Positions 30,798 to 42,587 of a stretch of 64,000 bases of DNA are shown here, in pieces. Where the stretch lies: assembly GCA_031216915.1 (NCBI GenBank), contig CM062297.1:537190971-537254970 (forward strand), in the 5' to 3' direction. A model generated the notes under the pieces. That model saw only the letters and a program-made list of their open reading frames with translations. It made no database searches and was not told where the DNA came from. The stretch's first letter is position 1. Every line of letters starts with the position of its first letter. This DNA comes from Pictodentalium vernedei. Taxonomy: Eukaryota; Mollusca; Scaphopoda; Dentaliida; Dentaliidae. Position numbers and translations under genes: made by a program.

Positions 30798-32446
30798 CGT
30801 AGGACAGGTATGCGGAAAGCACCTGGAGGCATTACGGTAATTGTGACTTTCACGTCTTTTGAAGATGTTGTGGTGTCCTACTTTCAGTTTCTGTTAACTA
30901 ATAATTATAAATTGTCTCTATTGCGATGGGTTCGCCTCAGATGCTCAGTAAGCAGCGAAAAAGGTCATATATGGTCCGGTGTACCCAAATTATCCCTGGA
31001 TATGGCCCTGTGTATTCCTGCATTTTCAATTATATACCCTACAATCCTAAACCAGTGCTAATGATAAGAGCAGCGTCAATGGAACCACAGAGAGTCAAAT
31101 CAAAATTACAAAACTTTTATGCACATCAAAAGACCCTACCTGAACTTATTTATATTTTTATTTTTTATTGTGCAAAATTTTTTTTTGCTGGTAAAATACA
31201 AATTCAAATAAGTTGTGGTAATTTGGAAAACACTGGGAAAAAATTGCAATTTATGATTTTTTAGGGTAGGTTGTGAAAGAAATGGTATTTTTGGTGAAAT
31301 AAATCTTTTAAAGTTTGTATTGGAATAAATTATGGTTATGTACCTGGAAGATTTGGCCATACGATGTTTCATCTTGTGATATAATTTTCATGTTTCATTG
31401 AAATGTGATATCATCCCCATTCCAAAGCCCCTTCTTTCATGACCAACTACTTCTGTTCAATCATTAATCGATATAGTTGTTATGTAGTATTAGGGGTATG
31501 TCGAATTGCCAGATACAAACTGACAAGTGCCTAAAATTACTCAAATGGACCCAAAAATTCTAACAAGGAGGACCCAAAAATTCTAACAAGGAGGCCAAAA
31601 CTGACACAGGCCCAAGAAGACCAAGAACCTCAAAGCTCAGAGAGATGGATCTAGTAATATCCATATTTTTTATTATTATCTACTTTATAAATAACCACAT
31701 TTCTATTGGCTGGAACCTATGCACATGACTGGTACTCAAAAATCATGTACACCATTTTTCCAGTGAATATCAATTTTCTAAATATAGCTTTTGGAAATCC
31801 CTTCTCTAGTACTATTTCCATCGACGTAATCTCTATGACATTGTTTTTATTTTTTTGATATTTTGCAGATGATAACTATTTTATTGTTAAATAAAAGTAT
31901 TTCTGGTTGATATAATTGAACTCTTAATTGACAAATAGAAGACTGTTTTTATGAGGATGGTGTATATAATAACAGTTATAGATGCCAAGGTCAATAAAAG
32001 TTTTTTGGGTTCATATCACATCATATTCACCACACAAAAGTCCATAACTGTAGAATGTTTTTATTGGCAAATTTCTTCAAATTGTTCATATAAAATGAAA
32101 TATAATGCATTAGGATGAGTTGGGAGTGAAATGTGTAAAATGTAAATTATCTATGTGATGGCTGCATGACAAATCTCCCTCACAAGCATGGATAAATCCC
32201 TAACAGCTTACCAAAATCTCAGGGACAGTCATATTCAGAAGTTAACAGATCCGAACACAACTGACCTCAAAATAGGACAACAAAATCTAAACAATTTAAA
32301 TACTTTGTCCCAACATAGAAGGTGTTGACAACTTAACTTCTCTGAAGCCTCATTCTTGGATGTCTGGGGCAACTGCAGCTATGATATATTGTATTAGTGT
32401 TTCTTGCATACAACCTTAAGAATATCACTCCATTTTTCTTTTTCAG
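30798..32446. other. Intergenic, no gene recognised
   Basis: 31000-31015 (CCTGGATATGGCC) is the inverted counterpart of 29594-29607 (GGCCATATCCAGG), see findings. There is a short direct repeat GGACCCAAAAATTCTAACAA (31550 and 31571). I see no coding sequence. Confidence 0.4.
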
Positions 32447-32550
32447 CTGACAACTTTATGTATCGAGACCATAAGCCAATTGAAACTAAGTTGAATGTTG
32501 AAAGCAAAATGGCCTGGTACCTTATCTATGTGTGTCCAATTGGTATTTAA
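32447..32550 (+). CDS. Candidate terminal exon, product unknown
   Basis: A strong polypyrimidine tract and acceptor (CATTTTTCTTTTTCAG, ending at 32446) precede an open frame of 33 codons closed by TAA at 32548-32550. The peptide (DNFMYRDHKPIETKLNVESK...) is mixed in composition and not repeat-like. It is entered at codon position 2. No AATAAA is evident just downstream and I cannot name the protein. A nearby candidate exon (32651-32732) is on the other strand, so at most one of the two may be real. Confidence 0.27.
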
Positions 32551-32650
32551 CAACCAAGTGCACACGTATGTTCTAAACAACTTATTCACTGAATCAAATT
32601 TTCTTTATTACCTGAATACACTTTACATAACCATGTAGACATATACTCAC

Positions 32651-32732
32651 AGCTATAGAAACAGTTTCTTCATCAACAAATGAAGGCATTGCATAGTATC
32701 CATGCTCATATTCTCCAATATACAATGTTGGG
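32651..32732 (-). CDS. Candidate host exon, 27 codons, product unknown
   Basis: On the minus strand, acceptor TTTCATTGCAG (ending at 32733) and donor GCT|GTGAGT (32651) bound an 82-bp open segment. It is read from codon position 3 and ends on a codon boundary. The peptide (PTLYIGEYEHGYYAMPSFVD...) looks like ordinary folded-protein sequence. It is flanked by a 21-C run (32773-32793) on its upstream side. No family is recognised and no partner exon in matching phase was found. Confidence 0.35.
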
Positions 32733-33959
32733 CTGCAATGAAACAAGAAAAATGTTACTAAGGTAACACATGCCCCCCCCCCCCCCCCCCCCCAAAATAA
32801 ATGAAAAAAATATTGGCAATGTTGCAGAAACATATGTACAGTTTCATCTAACTGACCGATAAGAATCAGGTTGGAAAAAATGTGCATAAAATAAATTCCA
32901 AACAGTGCCCCCCCCCTCCCCACCCCCTTCCACTCCCCCCCCCTCCATAAACATACCATAAATTGAAGTATAAGTCAGAAAAATGAGGGGGTGAAAAGAT
33001 TTTTTTTGATTTCCTGCCCTCAGTACAAGTACAGGGCCTTCAGTTCTGAGATGCACCACCCCCTCCCCCCACACACTCTTCACTTGCATAGTCCCCCAGG
33101 ATTTCATAACATGGCTCCCCAAATGGTGGGATCTGCCTTGTTCTATCAGTAAGATTTGGTGCTTTATCAAGATGCAAAAATTTATAAAAAAAAGCTACAT
33201 TTTAGCAAAAATCAACATTTCCTTATTTTTTGGGGAATCACTTGGCTTTTACCATGGTTTTGAGGGATAATATGCAATTGTTGTGCTTATTTCGGTAATT
33301 AGACATGACTTCAAGAAACAACAAAATCTGCCATGTTTTTGATGATTCCCACTTCAAATGTCAGTCAAATAAAAGAAACACAACACATATTTCTTGTGAT
33401 TTTGCTAACTTTTATTGAAGTAAGTCGTGGAATACAAATTACTTTTGTTGGTTACTCATTGCAATGTTTTCACCAATATCTCTCATAATTTCGACTGTAG
33501 AGGTTCGTTTTTTTACATAATTTATTTTCTACACTGTTTTCTGTTATACTTTCACACATCTGAATTATCTACAGCCCAGGCAAAAATATAAGGCAATTTG
33601 TTTGAAATACTTTTTCTATCTTCAAAGTTCCACTCAGCTTTTTTATAGTAGTTAGTACAGTATACTGAAAACTTGAGACTCAAGTTAGCAAAACAAACAT
33701 GGGGTCTCAAAATCGTGAGAATTTGTCCCCTGATCGTGAGGTTGGGAGATGGCATCAAAAATCGGGAGCCTCCCACTAAAATTGTGAAACTGAACATGTC
33801 TGACCTGCAGGTGACTGTGAGCCTATGTGGATGAACACTATTTTCCGCAGCAGTGATGTAGCAGAAATTTAATTTGGCAATTAATGACACCCACCGGCTA
33901 ATGATCACGAGGTCTACGTGGATGACTCCTGTTCACTTGGCAGCAGTCACACATGCTAC
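32733..33959. other. Intergenic, no gene recognised; C-rich runs
   Basis: Contains a 21-C run (32773-32793) and C-rich patches near 32908-32945. Minus-strand open frames here are low-complexity (Gly-rich from poly-C) or lack splice context. Confidence 0.4.
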
Positions 33960-35105
33960 TGGATGTAAGACTACAGGAACAAGTACATGGACAAAGTTGT
34001 ATAGCAAATATCAAAACATTTTGCCAGATGGATCAGAACAAGAAGATTTTTAAAACAATGTCTGCATAGTGCACAAAGTTGAAATTTGGACTTCATGAGG
34101 TACTCAAACATGAACCCAGAAACTTGATTTGAACAAACATGAATTTGACACCCCTATCTTTAAGCATAATGAATACTAAATATTAAAAGATTCCGAGGGT
34201 GGATCTGAAAAAGATGATATTAAAATCAAATTTTCCTCATACTGCACAAAGTTAAAATTCAGGTTCTCATAAGCAGCCCAAATACGAACCGAGCACCTGA
34301 TTTGAACAGACGTGAATTTGCCACACTCCTACTCCCCCCCCCCCCCCCCAACAATTCAGAATACCAAATATCAAAGCACTGTCACATGTGGATCTGATCT
34401 GAATAAGTTTATTTTTCATTGCAGTAAATTAAACTTTCGTTGGACTCCAACAAGGACACTGAACATGACTCCAGAGACTTGATCTGAACAAACTCAAATC
34501 TGCCCCCTCCCATGCATGCAATATATGAGGGAGAGTGGGGGGGGGGGGGGGGGGGCAGATCTGCAAAACACCCTGATACAGTAATCTTGCCAATATATAA
34601 AATTATGGAGCAGAAACCAATTTCAAGCTGAGGTCACCGTATTCTTGACTCTTGACAGAACGATTCCCAAAATAAATGTTATTCCTCTCATTATGACCAA
34701 CCTAATGACAAGTTTGGTTTCGATTGCCCAATATGATTGGTGGATCTGAAGATTTTTAGAGTATATTCCTCATATTGCACCAAGTTAAAATGTGGGCTCC
34801 CATATGAACCAAGGGACTTCATTTGAACAAACTTGAATCTGGTCACTCCAAGGAGGCTGTATAGTAAATATCAAAAGATTTGGACTGATGGATCTGAAGA
34901 AGATTTTTGAAGAATTTTCCTCATATTGCACTAAGTTAAACTTCAGGCTTCAGTATGGAGCATAGAGACCTGATTCGAACAATCTTGAATCTGTTCCCAC
35001 TAAGTATGTTGTGTTCCAAATATCACAAGATTCTGATTGGTGGTTCTGGAGATGAAGATTTTTTTAATTTTTGAGAACATGCTGACTTGGCATTTCACAA
35101 ATTCA
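33960..35105 (+). repeat. Degenerate tandem array, same monomer family as H4
   Basis: Diverged units carry CAAATATCAAAAGATT, GGATCTGAAGAAGATTTTT, TCCTCATATTGCAC and AACAAACTTGAATCTG, the landmarks of the 36.3-39.4 kb array. Includes homopolymers of 16 C (34334-34349) and 19 G (34537-34555). No element ends were found. Confidence 0.6.
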
Positions 35106-35363
35106 AATTTGGGCTTCTTTATGCTGAGGTGAGCTGATAATCGGTATCAGATATTGTTATCAGTGGATAAGGTGGTTAATGACTACATATCACTATCAGC
35201 AGAAGGAGGTTGCACAACCTAAATTATTGTCATTTCATCAATTTTGCGTAGGAAAAATTTAAAAAATTTTCAGCTGCCATTATCATTGTAGTTTAACCCT
35301 TTACCTAACATAAAAAGCAGACAACACTTGAAAACAAAATTCTTGAATAACTAATTTTTCTCA

Positions 35364-35462
35364 TTTTTTGTCTCAAAAACATAGGCTATGACCCCCTCAT
35401 TGGAATGAGCTCAACAAGTTCATTCCAAACAGGGGTCATAACTATGTTTTTGAGACAAAAAA
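35364..35462. repeat. 99-nt foldback (long hairpin)
   Basis: Outer arms 35364-35395 and 35432-35462 pair nearly perfectly (TTTGTCTCAAAAACATAG against CTATGTTTTTGAGACAAA), and inner arms TTGGAATGA/TTCATTCCAA extend the stem. A weaker relative lies near 29345-29425. It resembles a miniature foldback element. Confidence 0.6.
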
Positions 35463-35467
35463 TAGGC

Positions 35468-36213
35468 CGATGAAATCGTCAGATGTGTACCCATAAGCGC
35501 AACTAGTAGAAAGCTATATGATGGAGGGCCACCCCAGATGCCGACATTATGTACACCATACATGGTATGGGTACATATAGAAATGGATTGGAGGAGTGCC
35601 TAATGTGATGGATAAAGGGTTAATATCTCCGGATCAAATTATTAGATTTACATAAAAAACTATACAGCACAGCACATCAGTAACCTGAATACATATATAT
35701 ATATAAAGTAACCTGATAATCGGATTAATATTTTTTGAGTTATCGCATGCCGAAGAAATGGATTGGAGGAGTTCTCAATTTGAAGGATAAAGGGTTAATA
35801 TCACAGGATCAAATTATCAGACTTACACCAAAAACTATACAGCTCGGCACATCAGTAACCTGAACACATATATGAAGTAACATGACAATTGGATTGATAT
35901 TTTTTGAGTTATCTCATGCCAAAGGGATTGGAGGAATTTCGCCAATTTGAAGGATAAAGGGTTAATATCTCAGGATCAAATTATTAGATTTACACCAAAA
36001 ACTATACAGCTCGGCACATCAGTAACCTGAACACAAACATAAAGTAACTTGACAATCCAAGCAATATTTTTCAAGTTATCGAATGCCAAAGAAATGGATA
36101 CGGATGCCGGATGGACAGATGGACGGATGGATGGACAGATGGATGGACAAACGACAGATGGCCACCCCGGATGCCGGCATTATGTGTACCATACATAGTA
36201 TGGGTACACATAA
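35468..36213 (+). mobile_element. HINE-like element with ~175-bp monomers and duplicated 3' arm
   Basis: 5' end: mini-hairpin CGAT-GAA-ATCG (35468-35478) then sub-terminal ATGTGTACCCATA (35483-35495). Monomers share GGATAAAGGGTTAATATC and ACTATACAGC..CACATCAGTAA. A GATGGACGGATGGATGGACA tract and a 3' hairpin TATGTGTACC-ATAC/GTATGGGTACACATA (36181-36212) close it; the hairpin contains the sub-terminal partner. A second copy of the 3' arm (about 35522-35582) already follows the 5' end. Confidence 0.65.
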
Positions 36214-36298
36214 AAATGAAAAAAAATAATGAAAATAAATTGGGCACTTTTGTGAATAGCACTGGTCTGTTTTGGCCATTACGTTGGGTAAATGATTA

Positions 36299-39200
36299 AA
36301 CAAGAGGCCCCAGGGGGCCTGAGGGCGCTCACCTGACATGGTAGCCTAAATATCAACCCAGAGAATTGATTTCCACAAGTTGCATCTGCTCCTCCTAAGA
36401 AAGCTGAAACCAAATATCCAAATATTCTGACCAGTGGATCTAAATAAAGATTTTTAAAGAATATTCCTCATACTGAACTAAGTCATAATTCGGGCTCCCA
36501 CAGGAAGCCCATATATGAACCCAGGCACTTGGCTTTAACAAACCTGAATCTCACACCCCTAAGGATTCTGCACACCAAATATCAAAACATTCCGACTGCT
36601 GGATCTGAAGAAGAAGATTTTTAAAGAAAATTCCTCATTTTGAACCAAGTTACAATTCGAGCTTCCACAATCAGCCCAAATATGGACCTAGGGACATGAC
36701 TTGAACAAACTTGAATCTTACCCCCCTAAGGATGCTGCATAAAAAATATCAAAAGCATTCATCTGCTGGATCTGAAGATTTTTAAATAAAATTCCTCATT
36801 TTGAACTAAGTTGTCATTCAGGCTCCCATAGTGAGCCCAAATATGAACCAAGGGACTTGGCTTGAACAAACTTGAATCTCAGCCCCCTAAGGTTGCTCCA
36901 TGCCAAATATCAAAACATTCCAACTGCTGAATCTGAAGAAGAAGATTTTTAAAGAAAAATTCCTCATATTGACTAAGTTATAATTTGGGCTCCCACAGGG
37001 AGCCCAAATATGGACCCATGGACTTGGCTTTAACACACTTGAATCCCCCCTCCCCCCAAGGATGCTACTCACCACATATCAAACCATTCCGACTGCTGGA
37101 TCTGAAGAAGAAGATTTTTTAAGAAAATTCCTCATTTCGAACAAAGTTACAATTCAAGCTCCCACATTGAGCCCAAATATGGACCTAGGGACATGGCTTG
37201 AACAAAACTTGAATCTCACCCCCCTAAGGATGCTGCATACCAAATATCACAAGATTCTGCCTGCTGGATCTTGAGAAGAAGATTTTCAAAGAAATTTGCC
37301 TGAAATGCACTAAGTTCGAATTTGGGCTTCTATAGTGAGCCCAAATATGAATCCAGGTGGCCGATTTGAACAAACTGGAATCAGATCCACCCCACAATGT
37401 TGCATACCAAATATCAAAAGATTCTGCCTGCAGGATCTGGAGAAGAAGATTTTTGAAGAAATTTGCCTGAAATGCACTAAGTTCAAATTCAAGCTTCTAT
37501 AGTGAGCCCAAATATGAATCTAGGGAGCCGATTTGAACAAAATAGAATCAGATCCACCCCACAATGTTGCATACCAAATATCAAAAGATTCTGTCCGCTG
37601 GATCTGGAGAAGAAGATTTTTTAAGAAATTTGCCTGAAATGCACTAAGTTCAAATTTGGGCTCCTATACTGAGCCCAAATATAAACCCAAGGGGCCAATT
37701 TGAACAAACTTGAATCAGATCCACCCCACAATGTTGCATACCCAATATCAAAAGATTCTGCCTGCTGGATCTTGAGAAGAAGATTTTCAAAGAAATTTGC
37801 CTGAAATGCTCTAAGTTCAAATTTGGGCTCCTATACTGAGCCCAAATATAAACCCAAGGGGCCGATTTGAACAAACTTGAATCAGATCCACCCCACAATG
37901 TTGCATACCAAATATCAAAAGATTCTGCCTGCTGGATCTGGAGAAGAAGATTTTTTAAGAAATTTGCCTGAAATGCAGTAAGTTCAAATTTGGGCTCCTA
38001 TACTGAGCCCAAATATAAACCCAGGGGGCCGATTTGAACAAACTTGAATCAGATCCACCCCACAATGTTGCATACCAAATATCAAAAGATTCTGCCTGCT
38101 GGATCTGGAGAAGAAGATTTTTTAAGAAATTTGCCTGAAATGCACTAAGTTCAAAATCGGGCTCCTATACTGAGCCCAAATATGAACCCAGGGGGCCGAT
38201 TTGAACAAACTTGAATCAGATCCACCCTCCAATGTTGCATACCAAATATCAAAAGATTCTGCCTGCTGGATCTGGAGAAGAAGATTTTTTAATGTTTTTT
38301 CCATTGCCTACAGTGTTAAAAAGTGCTGACTCAGCACTTTTTCAATGTCCCGAAACTGTACCCTATGATAAAACCGATGGCAATTTTCTTTTACCAATTC
38401 TTTCTGTTGGTCCTAAGGAAGCTTCACACCAAATAAAAATTCTCGGTGCCGTGCAGTTTTGGAGATATGGGCGTTTTAATTTTTTTCTATTTTTAGCTCC
38501 TGTGGTTCCCATGGGGCTACGGGAAAAAAAAAATCAGCATAAATTAGGTACTTATGACCCAATAAGCCCTCACATAAAATTTGGTTCAAATCAGCCTCTC
38601 GGTTTGGAAAAGATTCTGCCTGCTGGATCTGGAGAAGAAGATTTTTTAAGAAATTTGCCTGAAATGCACTAAGTTCGAATTCGGGCTTCTATACTGAGCC
38701 CAAATATGAATCCAGGGGGCCGATGTGAACAACCTTGAATCAGATCCACCCCACAATGTTGCATACCAAATATCAAAAGATTCTGCCTGCTGGATCTGGA
38801 GAAGATTTTTTTAGAAATTTGCCTGAAATGCACTAAGTTTGAATTCAGGCTTCTATACTGAGCCCAAATGTCAATCCAGGGGGCTGGTTTGAACAAACTT
38901 GAATCAGATCCACCCCACAATGTTGCATACCAAATATCAAAAGATTCTGCCTGCTGGATCTGGAGAAGAAGATTTTTTAAGAAATTTGTCTGAAATGCAC
39001 TAAGTTTGAATTTGGGCTTCCATAGTGAGCCCAAATATGAATCCAGGGGGCCGATTTGAACAAACTTGAATCAGACCCATACCAAGATGCTGCATACCAA
39101 GTATCAAAAGATTCTGCCCACTGGTTCTGGAGAAGAAGATTTTTTAATAATTTTTCAATAATTCATACAGTGCTATCAGAGTTATGCCCCCTATGGAGTG

Positions 39201-39387
39201 GGCATGTCCAATTCATTTGAACAAACTTGAATTGACATATGGTAATAAACATCCATACCAAGTTTCGAGCAAATCGACCTAGCGGTTTCAGAGGAGAAGT
39301 CGTTTGAAAAATGTTCATGACGACAGACGACAACGGACGACGACGGACGGCAAGTGATAAGTTGAGCTCTCTTCGGTGAGCTAAAAA
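36299..39387 (+). mobile_element. HINE-like element H4 with ~187-bp monomers
   Basis: 5' hairpin AGGCCCC-AG-GGGGCCT (36305-36320) followed by GCTCACC (36327-36333). Fifteen or so monomers (CCACAATGTTGCATACCAAA, AGATTCTGCCTGCTGGATCT, GAAATTTGCCTGAAATGCAC) follow, interrupted once at about 38295-38610 by a different block (GTGTTAAAAAGTGCTGACTC to TCAGCCTCTCGG) also found in H5 and H6. Then a GACGACAACGGACGACGACG tract and a 3' hairpin with a TTCG loop (39365-39382) containing GGTGAGC (39375-39381). Long minus-strand frames here are repeat artefacts. Confidence 0.68.
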
Positions 39388-39919
39388 GCTGGCGCAGCCA
39401 ACAGATGTTCCCTTAAATGCAAATTAATGGAAACAACAAACAGACTTTTTCAAATGCAAACCTATGAAATGGTTTAAGACAAATTAAAAAAAAAATACAA
39501 AAAAGTGTGGAAGGACAAGGGTAACTGTACACAGTAAACCTGTGTTAAAAGTTCCTTGGAAAGGAGATTTAAAATGGCCTTTGCTTAATTATGGTGAATG
39601 TATAAGCAGGTCTGATTATACATGCCCTGGGCATTTAATAAAATACCATAAGAAATGTTTTATCACTTTACCATTTTGCCACATTTCAAGGGGCATAACT
39701 CTGGAATGATAAATGGCAAAATGGTGATATTCGAACTTGACTTAAATTTCATGGTAGGGAGTGATGATGCAAAATTATAAGGTGGTACATCAAAGAAAAA
39801 CCACTGATTTTACCATTTTGCAACTTTTCAAGAGGCGTAACTCTGGAACAGTAAGTGACATAACAATGACAATCGAACTTGACCTGCATTTCATGGTATA
39901 TAGTAAAGTTGTAAAATTA

Positions 39920-41395
39920 TACTGTTCAAAAAAAGAAACGTGAAATGGGTATTGTCATGATAACATGGCAAATTTTGAAGAATATAGTGATAAATTGTGG
40001 CTGTAGATATGGTTAACAACATCTCGCGATGGTCTGAACATTATGTAACATTTTGGAAAATGGGGCATAATTTCGGCCACCATGACCTCCAAAATATTGG
40101 AAATTAACAAAACAAAGTTTCCACTCAGTGAATACTTGGTCATGAAGCATGCGAGCAGAGCGTGTGGGGGTATAAATGGACATGGAAATCAGTCGGAATT
40201 CGCACAGGGTTAAAAGGATATTGCTCATGCAAAATGCCGTATTTAATCGAAGATCCAAGAAATAATGCCATTGGCCACTTGGAAACAGGTGAATCAACTT
40301 CGAATGTAGTGAGAGTGTTCAATGTTTCAGAGAGCACAACGCACGCTTGTGGAACCACTACCAAATCCAGGGGACAATGCAGGACCTTCCAAGATCTGGG
40401 ACCACCCCAGCTCAGGACCGATACATCTGGTTACGTCATTTTCGGGAGAGAAAAACAACAGTGACCTCAAAAGCATCAATGTTACCAGGTCAGCGGAGGA
40501 TTTCAGATCAGACCGTTTGCAACTGTCTATGCGAGACAGGTCTGCATGCTAGACGGCCAGTTCATGGCATCATTTTGACAGGGCAACATCGTCGACGGTG
40601 ACTTCAATGGTGTCAGATGCAAAGGGCATGGCCTCATCAGAGATGGAAAATGACATGGTTCAGTGACAAGTCAAGTTTCCTTCTTCGTTGAGCTGATGTA
40701 CGATGCCGTGTGTACAGACACCGTGGAGAATGTTTTGCACGTAGCTGCATTTGGGAGGAGGACAAATTTGGTGGCAGTAGCATTATGAAGTGGGCAGCCA
40801 TCTCACACACTGGTAGAACAGACCTCATCCATGTTGAGGGAAACTTGACGGTGCAGCGGTACAGATATGCAATTATGCATCCACACATGCTCCCCATATG
40901 CAGAATGTCAACACCATTTTCCAGCATGATAATGCCCGACCGCACACAGCAAGGCTCACAACAGCTTATCTACAGGATAACATATTGAAGTCCTGCCGTG
41001 GCCCTCCAGATTGTCAGATTTGAACCTGATCGAACATCTATGGAATCAACTGGATCGACGTTTGCGACATCAACCACAACCTCAGATGTTACTGCAATTG
41101 GCGCATGAGTTGCAGGAAGAGTGGGCCACCATACCTCAAGCTTCCATCGGGAATCTGACTGTTTCAATGAACAGAAGGTGCCAAGCAGTTTTGGACTCAA
41201 ATGGCAGTCACACTAGATACTGAGTTTGGATAACGTCGACTCGTGATTCGTGATGTTAATGTCTGAAATATCTCCATCTATGCTTCATTCATTAAAGCTT
41301 TGGTTATGAATTGATTTCGTTCTCTATATCATTATCCCATAAAGTGGGAACGAACCTCATCACAGAAAACCAGTTTTTTCTTTTTTTGAACAGTA
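39920..41395 (+). mobile_element. Tc1-like DNA transposon, defective
   Basis: 1,476 bp bounded by TIRs TACTGTTCAAAAAAAGAAA and its reverse complement, with TA at 39918-39919 and 41396-41397. Removing it and one TA restores AAAATTATAAGG, the sequence of neighbouring array units. It carries a broken transposase gene. Confidence 0.88.
40234..41223 (+). pseudogene. Tc1-like DDE transposase, multiply disrupted
   Basis: Would cut and paste the element via TIR binding and a DD34E active site. Readable pieces in order: N-terminal HTH (RNNAIGHLETGESTSNVVRV), a second DNA-binding part (GQRRISDQTVCNCLCETGLH, ARRPV), WFSDKSSFLL (first Asp), EEDKFGGSSIMKWAAISHTG, HDNARPHTARL (second Asp) and SDLNLIEHLWNQLD (Glu), ending NGSHTRY. 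They lie in three frames, with shifts near 40345, 40920 and 41008 and stops at about 40600 and 40697. All three catalytic residues are still encoded. The span (~330 codons) is the family's usual length. Confidence 0.88.
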
Positions 41396-42187
41396 TATAA
41401 GGTCATACATTAAAGTGAACTACAGTTTCTCAACCAGAAACCATTGATTTTATTATTTTGCCACTTTTCAAGTGGCATAACTCTGGAATGGTAAATGTCA
41501 TAACACTGAAAATTGAACTTAACCTGCATTTCACGATAGGTAGTAACGCTGCAAAATTATAAGGTTATACATCAAAGCGAACTAGAGTTATCATCCAGAA
41601 ACCATTGATTTAACTATTTTGCCAAATTTCAAGAGGCATAACTCTGAAACGGTAAGTGTCATAATGGTGAAAATTGAACCTGACCTGCATTTCATGGCAG
41701 GTAGTAATACTGCAAAACTATAAGGTCATACATCAAAGTGAACTGGAGTTATCATCTGGAAACCATTGATTTTACCATTTTGCAACTTTTCAAGAGGCCT
41801 AACTCTGGAACAGTAAGAGCCATAACAATGACAATTGAACTTGATCTGCATTTCATGATATACAGTAAAGTTGTAAAATTATAAGTTCATACATCAAAGT
41901 GAACTAGAGTTATCATCCAGAAACCATTGATTTTACCATTTTGCCACCTTTCAAGAGGCATAACTCTGGAAAGGTAAATGTCATAACACTGAAAATTGAA
42001 CTTGACCTGCATTTCATGGTAGGTAGTAATGCTGCAAAATTATAAGGTTTACATCAAAGCGAACTAGAGTTATCATCCAGAAACCATTGGTTTTACCATT
42101 TTGCACATTTCAAGAGGCATAACTCTGAAACGGTAAATGTCATAATGGTGAAAATTGAACCTGACCTGCATTTCACAATAGGTAGTA

Positions 42188-42587
42188 CAGTGGAGCCCAC
42201 TTAATAGGATATCTCTTAATTGTATATCCCTGAATATAATTTCCCAACACAAAACCATTTACCATACCTCCAGTACAAATTTTGCCTGTTAATTGAATAT
42301 AGGTTTAGAGTAAACTGTTAATTGAATAAAAAATCTTGTAACATGTAGAGAAATTACCCCGACTCTCCCCAGTTTTCCTTTGGTTATAGACCTATTTTGC
42401 CTCAGTACATCCAATACAGGCATTTAATCTATTATATTTTGTTTGACAGAGCTCATGGATAATAGAATAAATGCTAAGTTTATCTCTAGAATACAGGAAA
42501 GTGAGACAATCCCTGTTAATTGAATACTCCTGTTAATTGAATATTTGTCATTGGCAAAGTGGCTATTCAATTAACAGGGTTCCACTG
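42188..42587. mobile_element. MITE with pogo/Tigger-like TIR
   Basis: 400 bp with ends CAGTGGAGCCCACTTAAT and ATTAACAGGGTTCCACTG, flanked by TA (42186-42187 and 42588-42589). The interior is built of inverted TGTTAATTGAATA motifs. Excision of the element plus one TA restores GGTAGTACTGTTGCAAAA, matching array units. No coding capacity. Confidence 0.82.

Noticed and set aside
32844..33170. 108-codon minus-strand frame with Gly-rich tail
   Set aside because: The Gly/Glu-rich part is encoded by C-rich low-complexity DNA; no convincing splice sites in that frame.
33552..33908. 118-codon minus-strand frame
   Set aside because: No homology I recognise, no splice context and surrounding sequence is repeat-like; treated as chance.
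37310..39034. Minus-strand frames of 60-121 codons (GGSDSSLFKSAPWV type)
   Set aside because: Periodic translation of H4 monomers.
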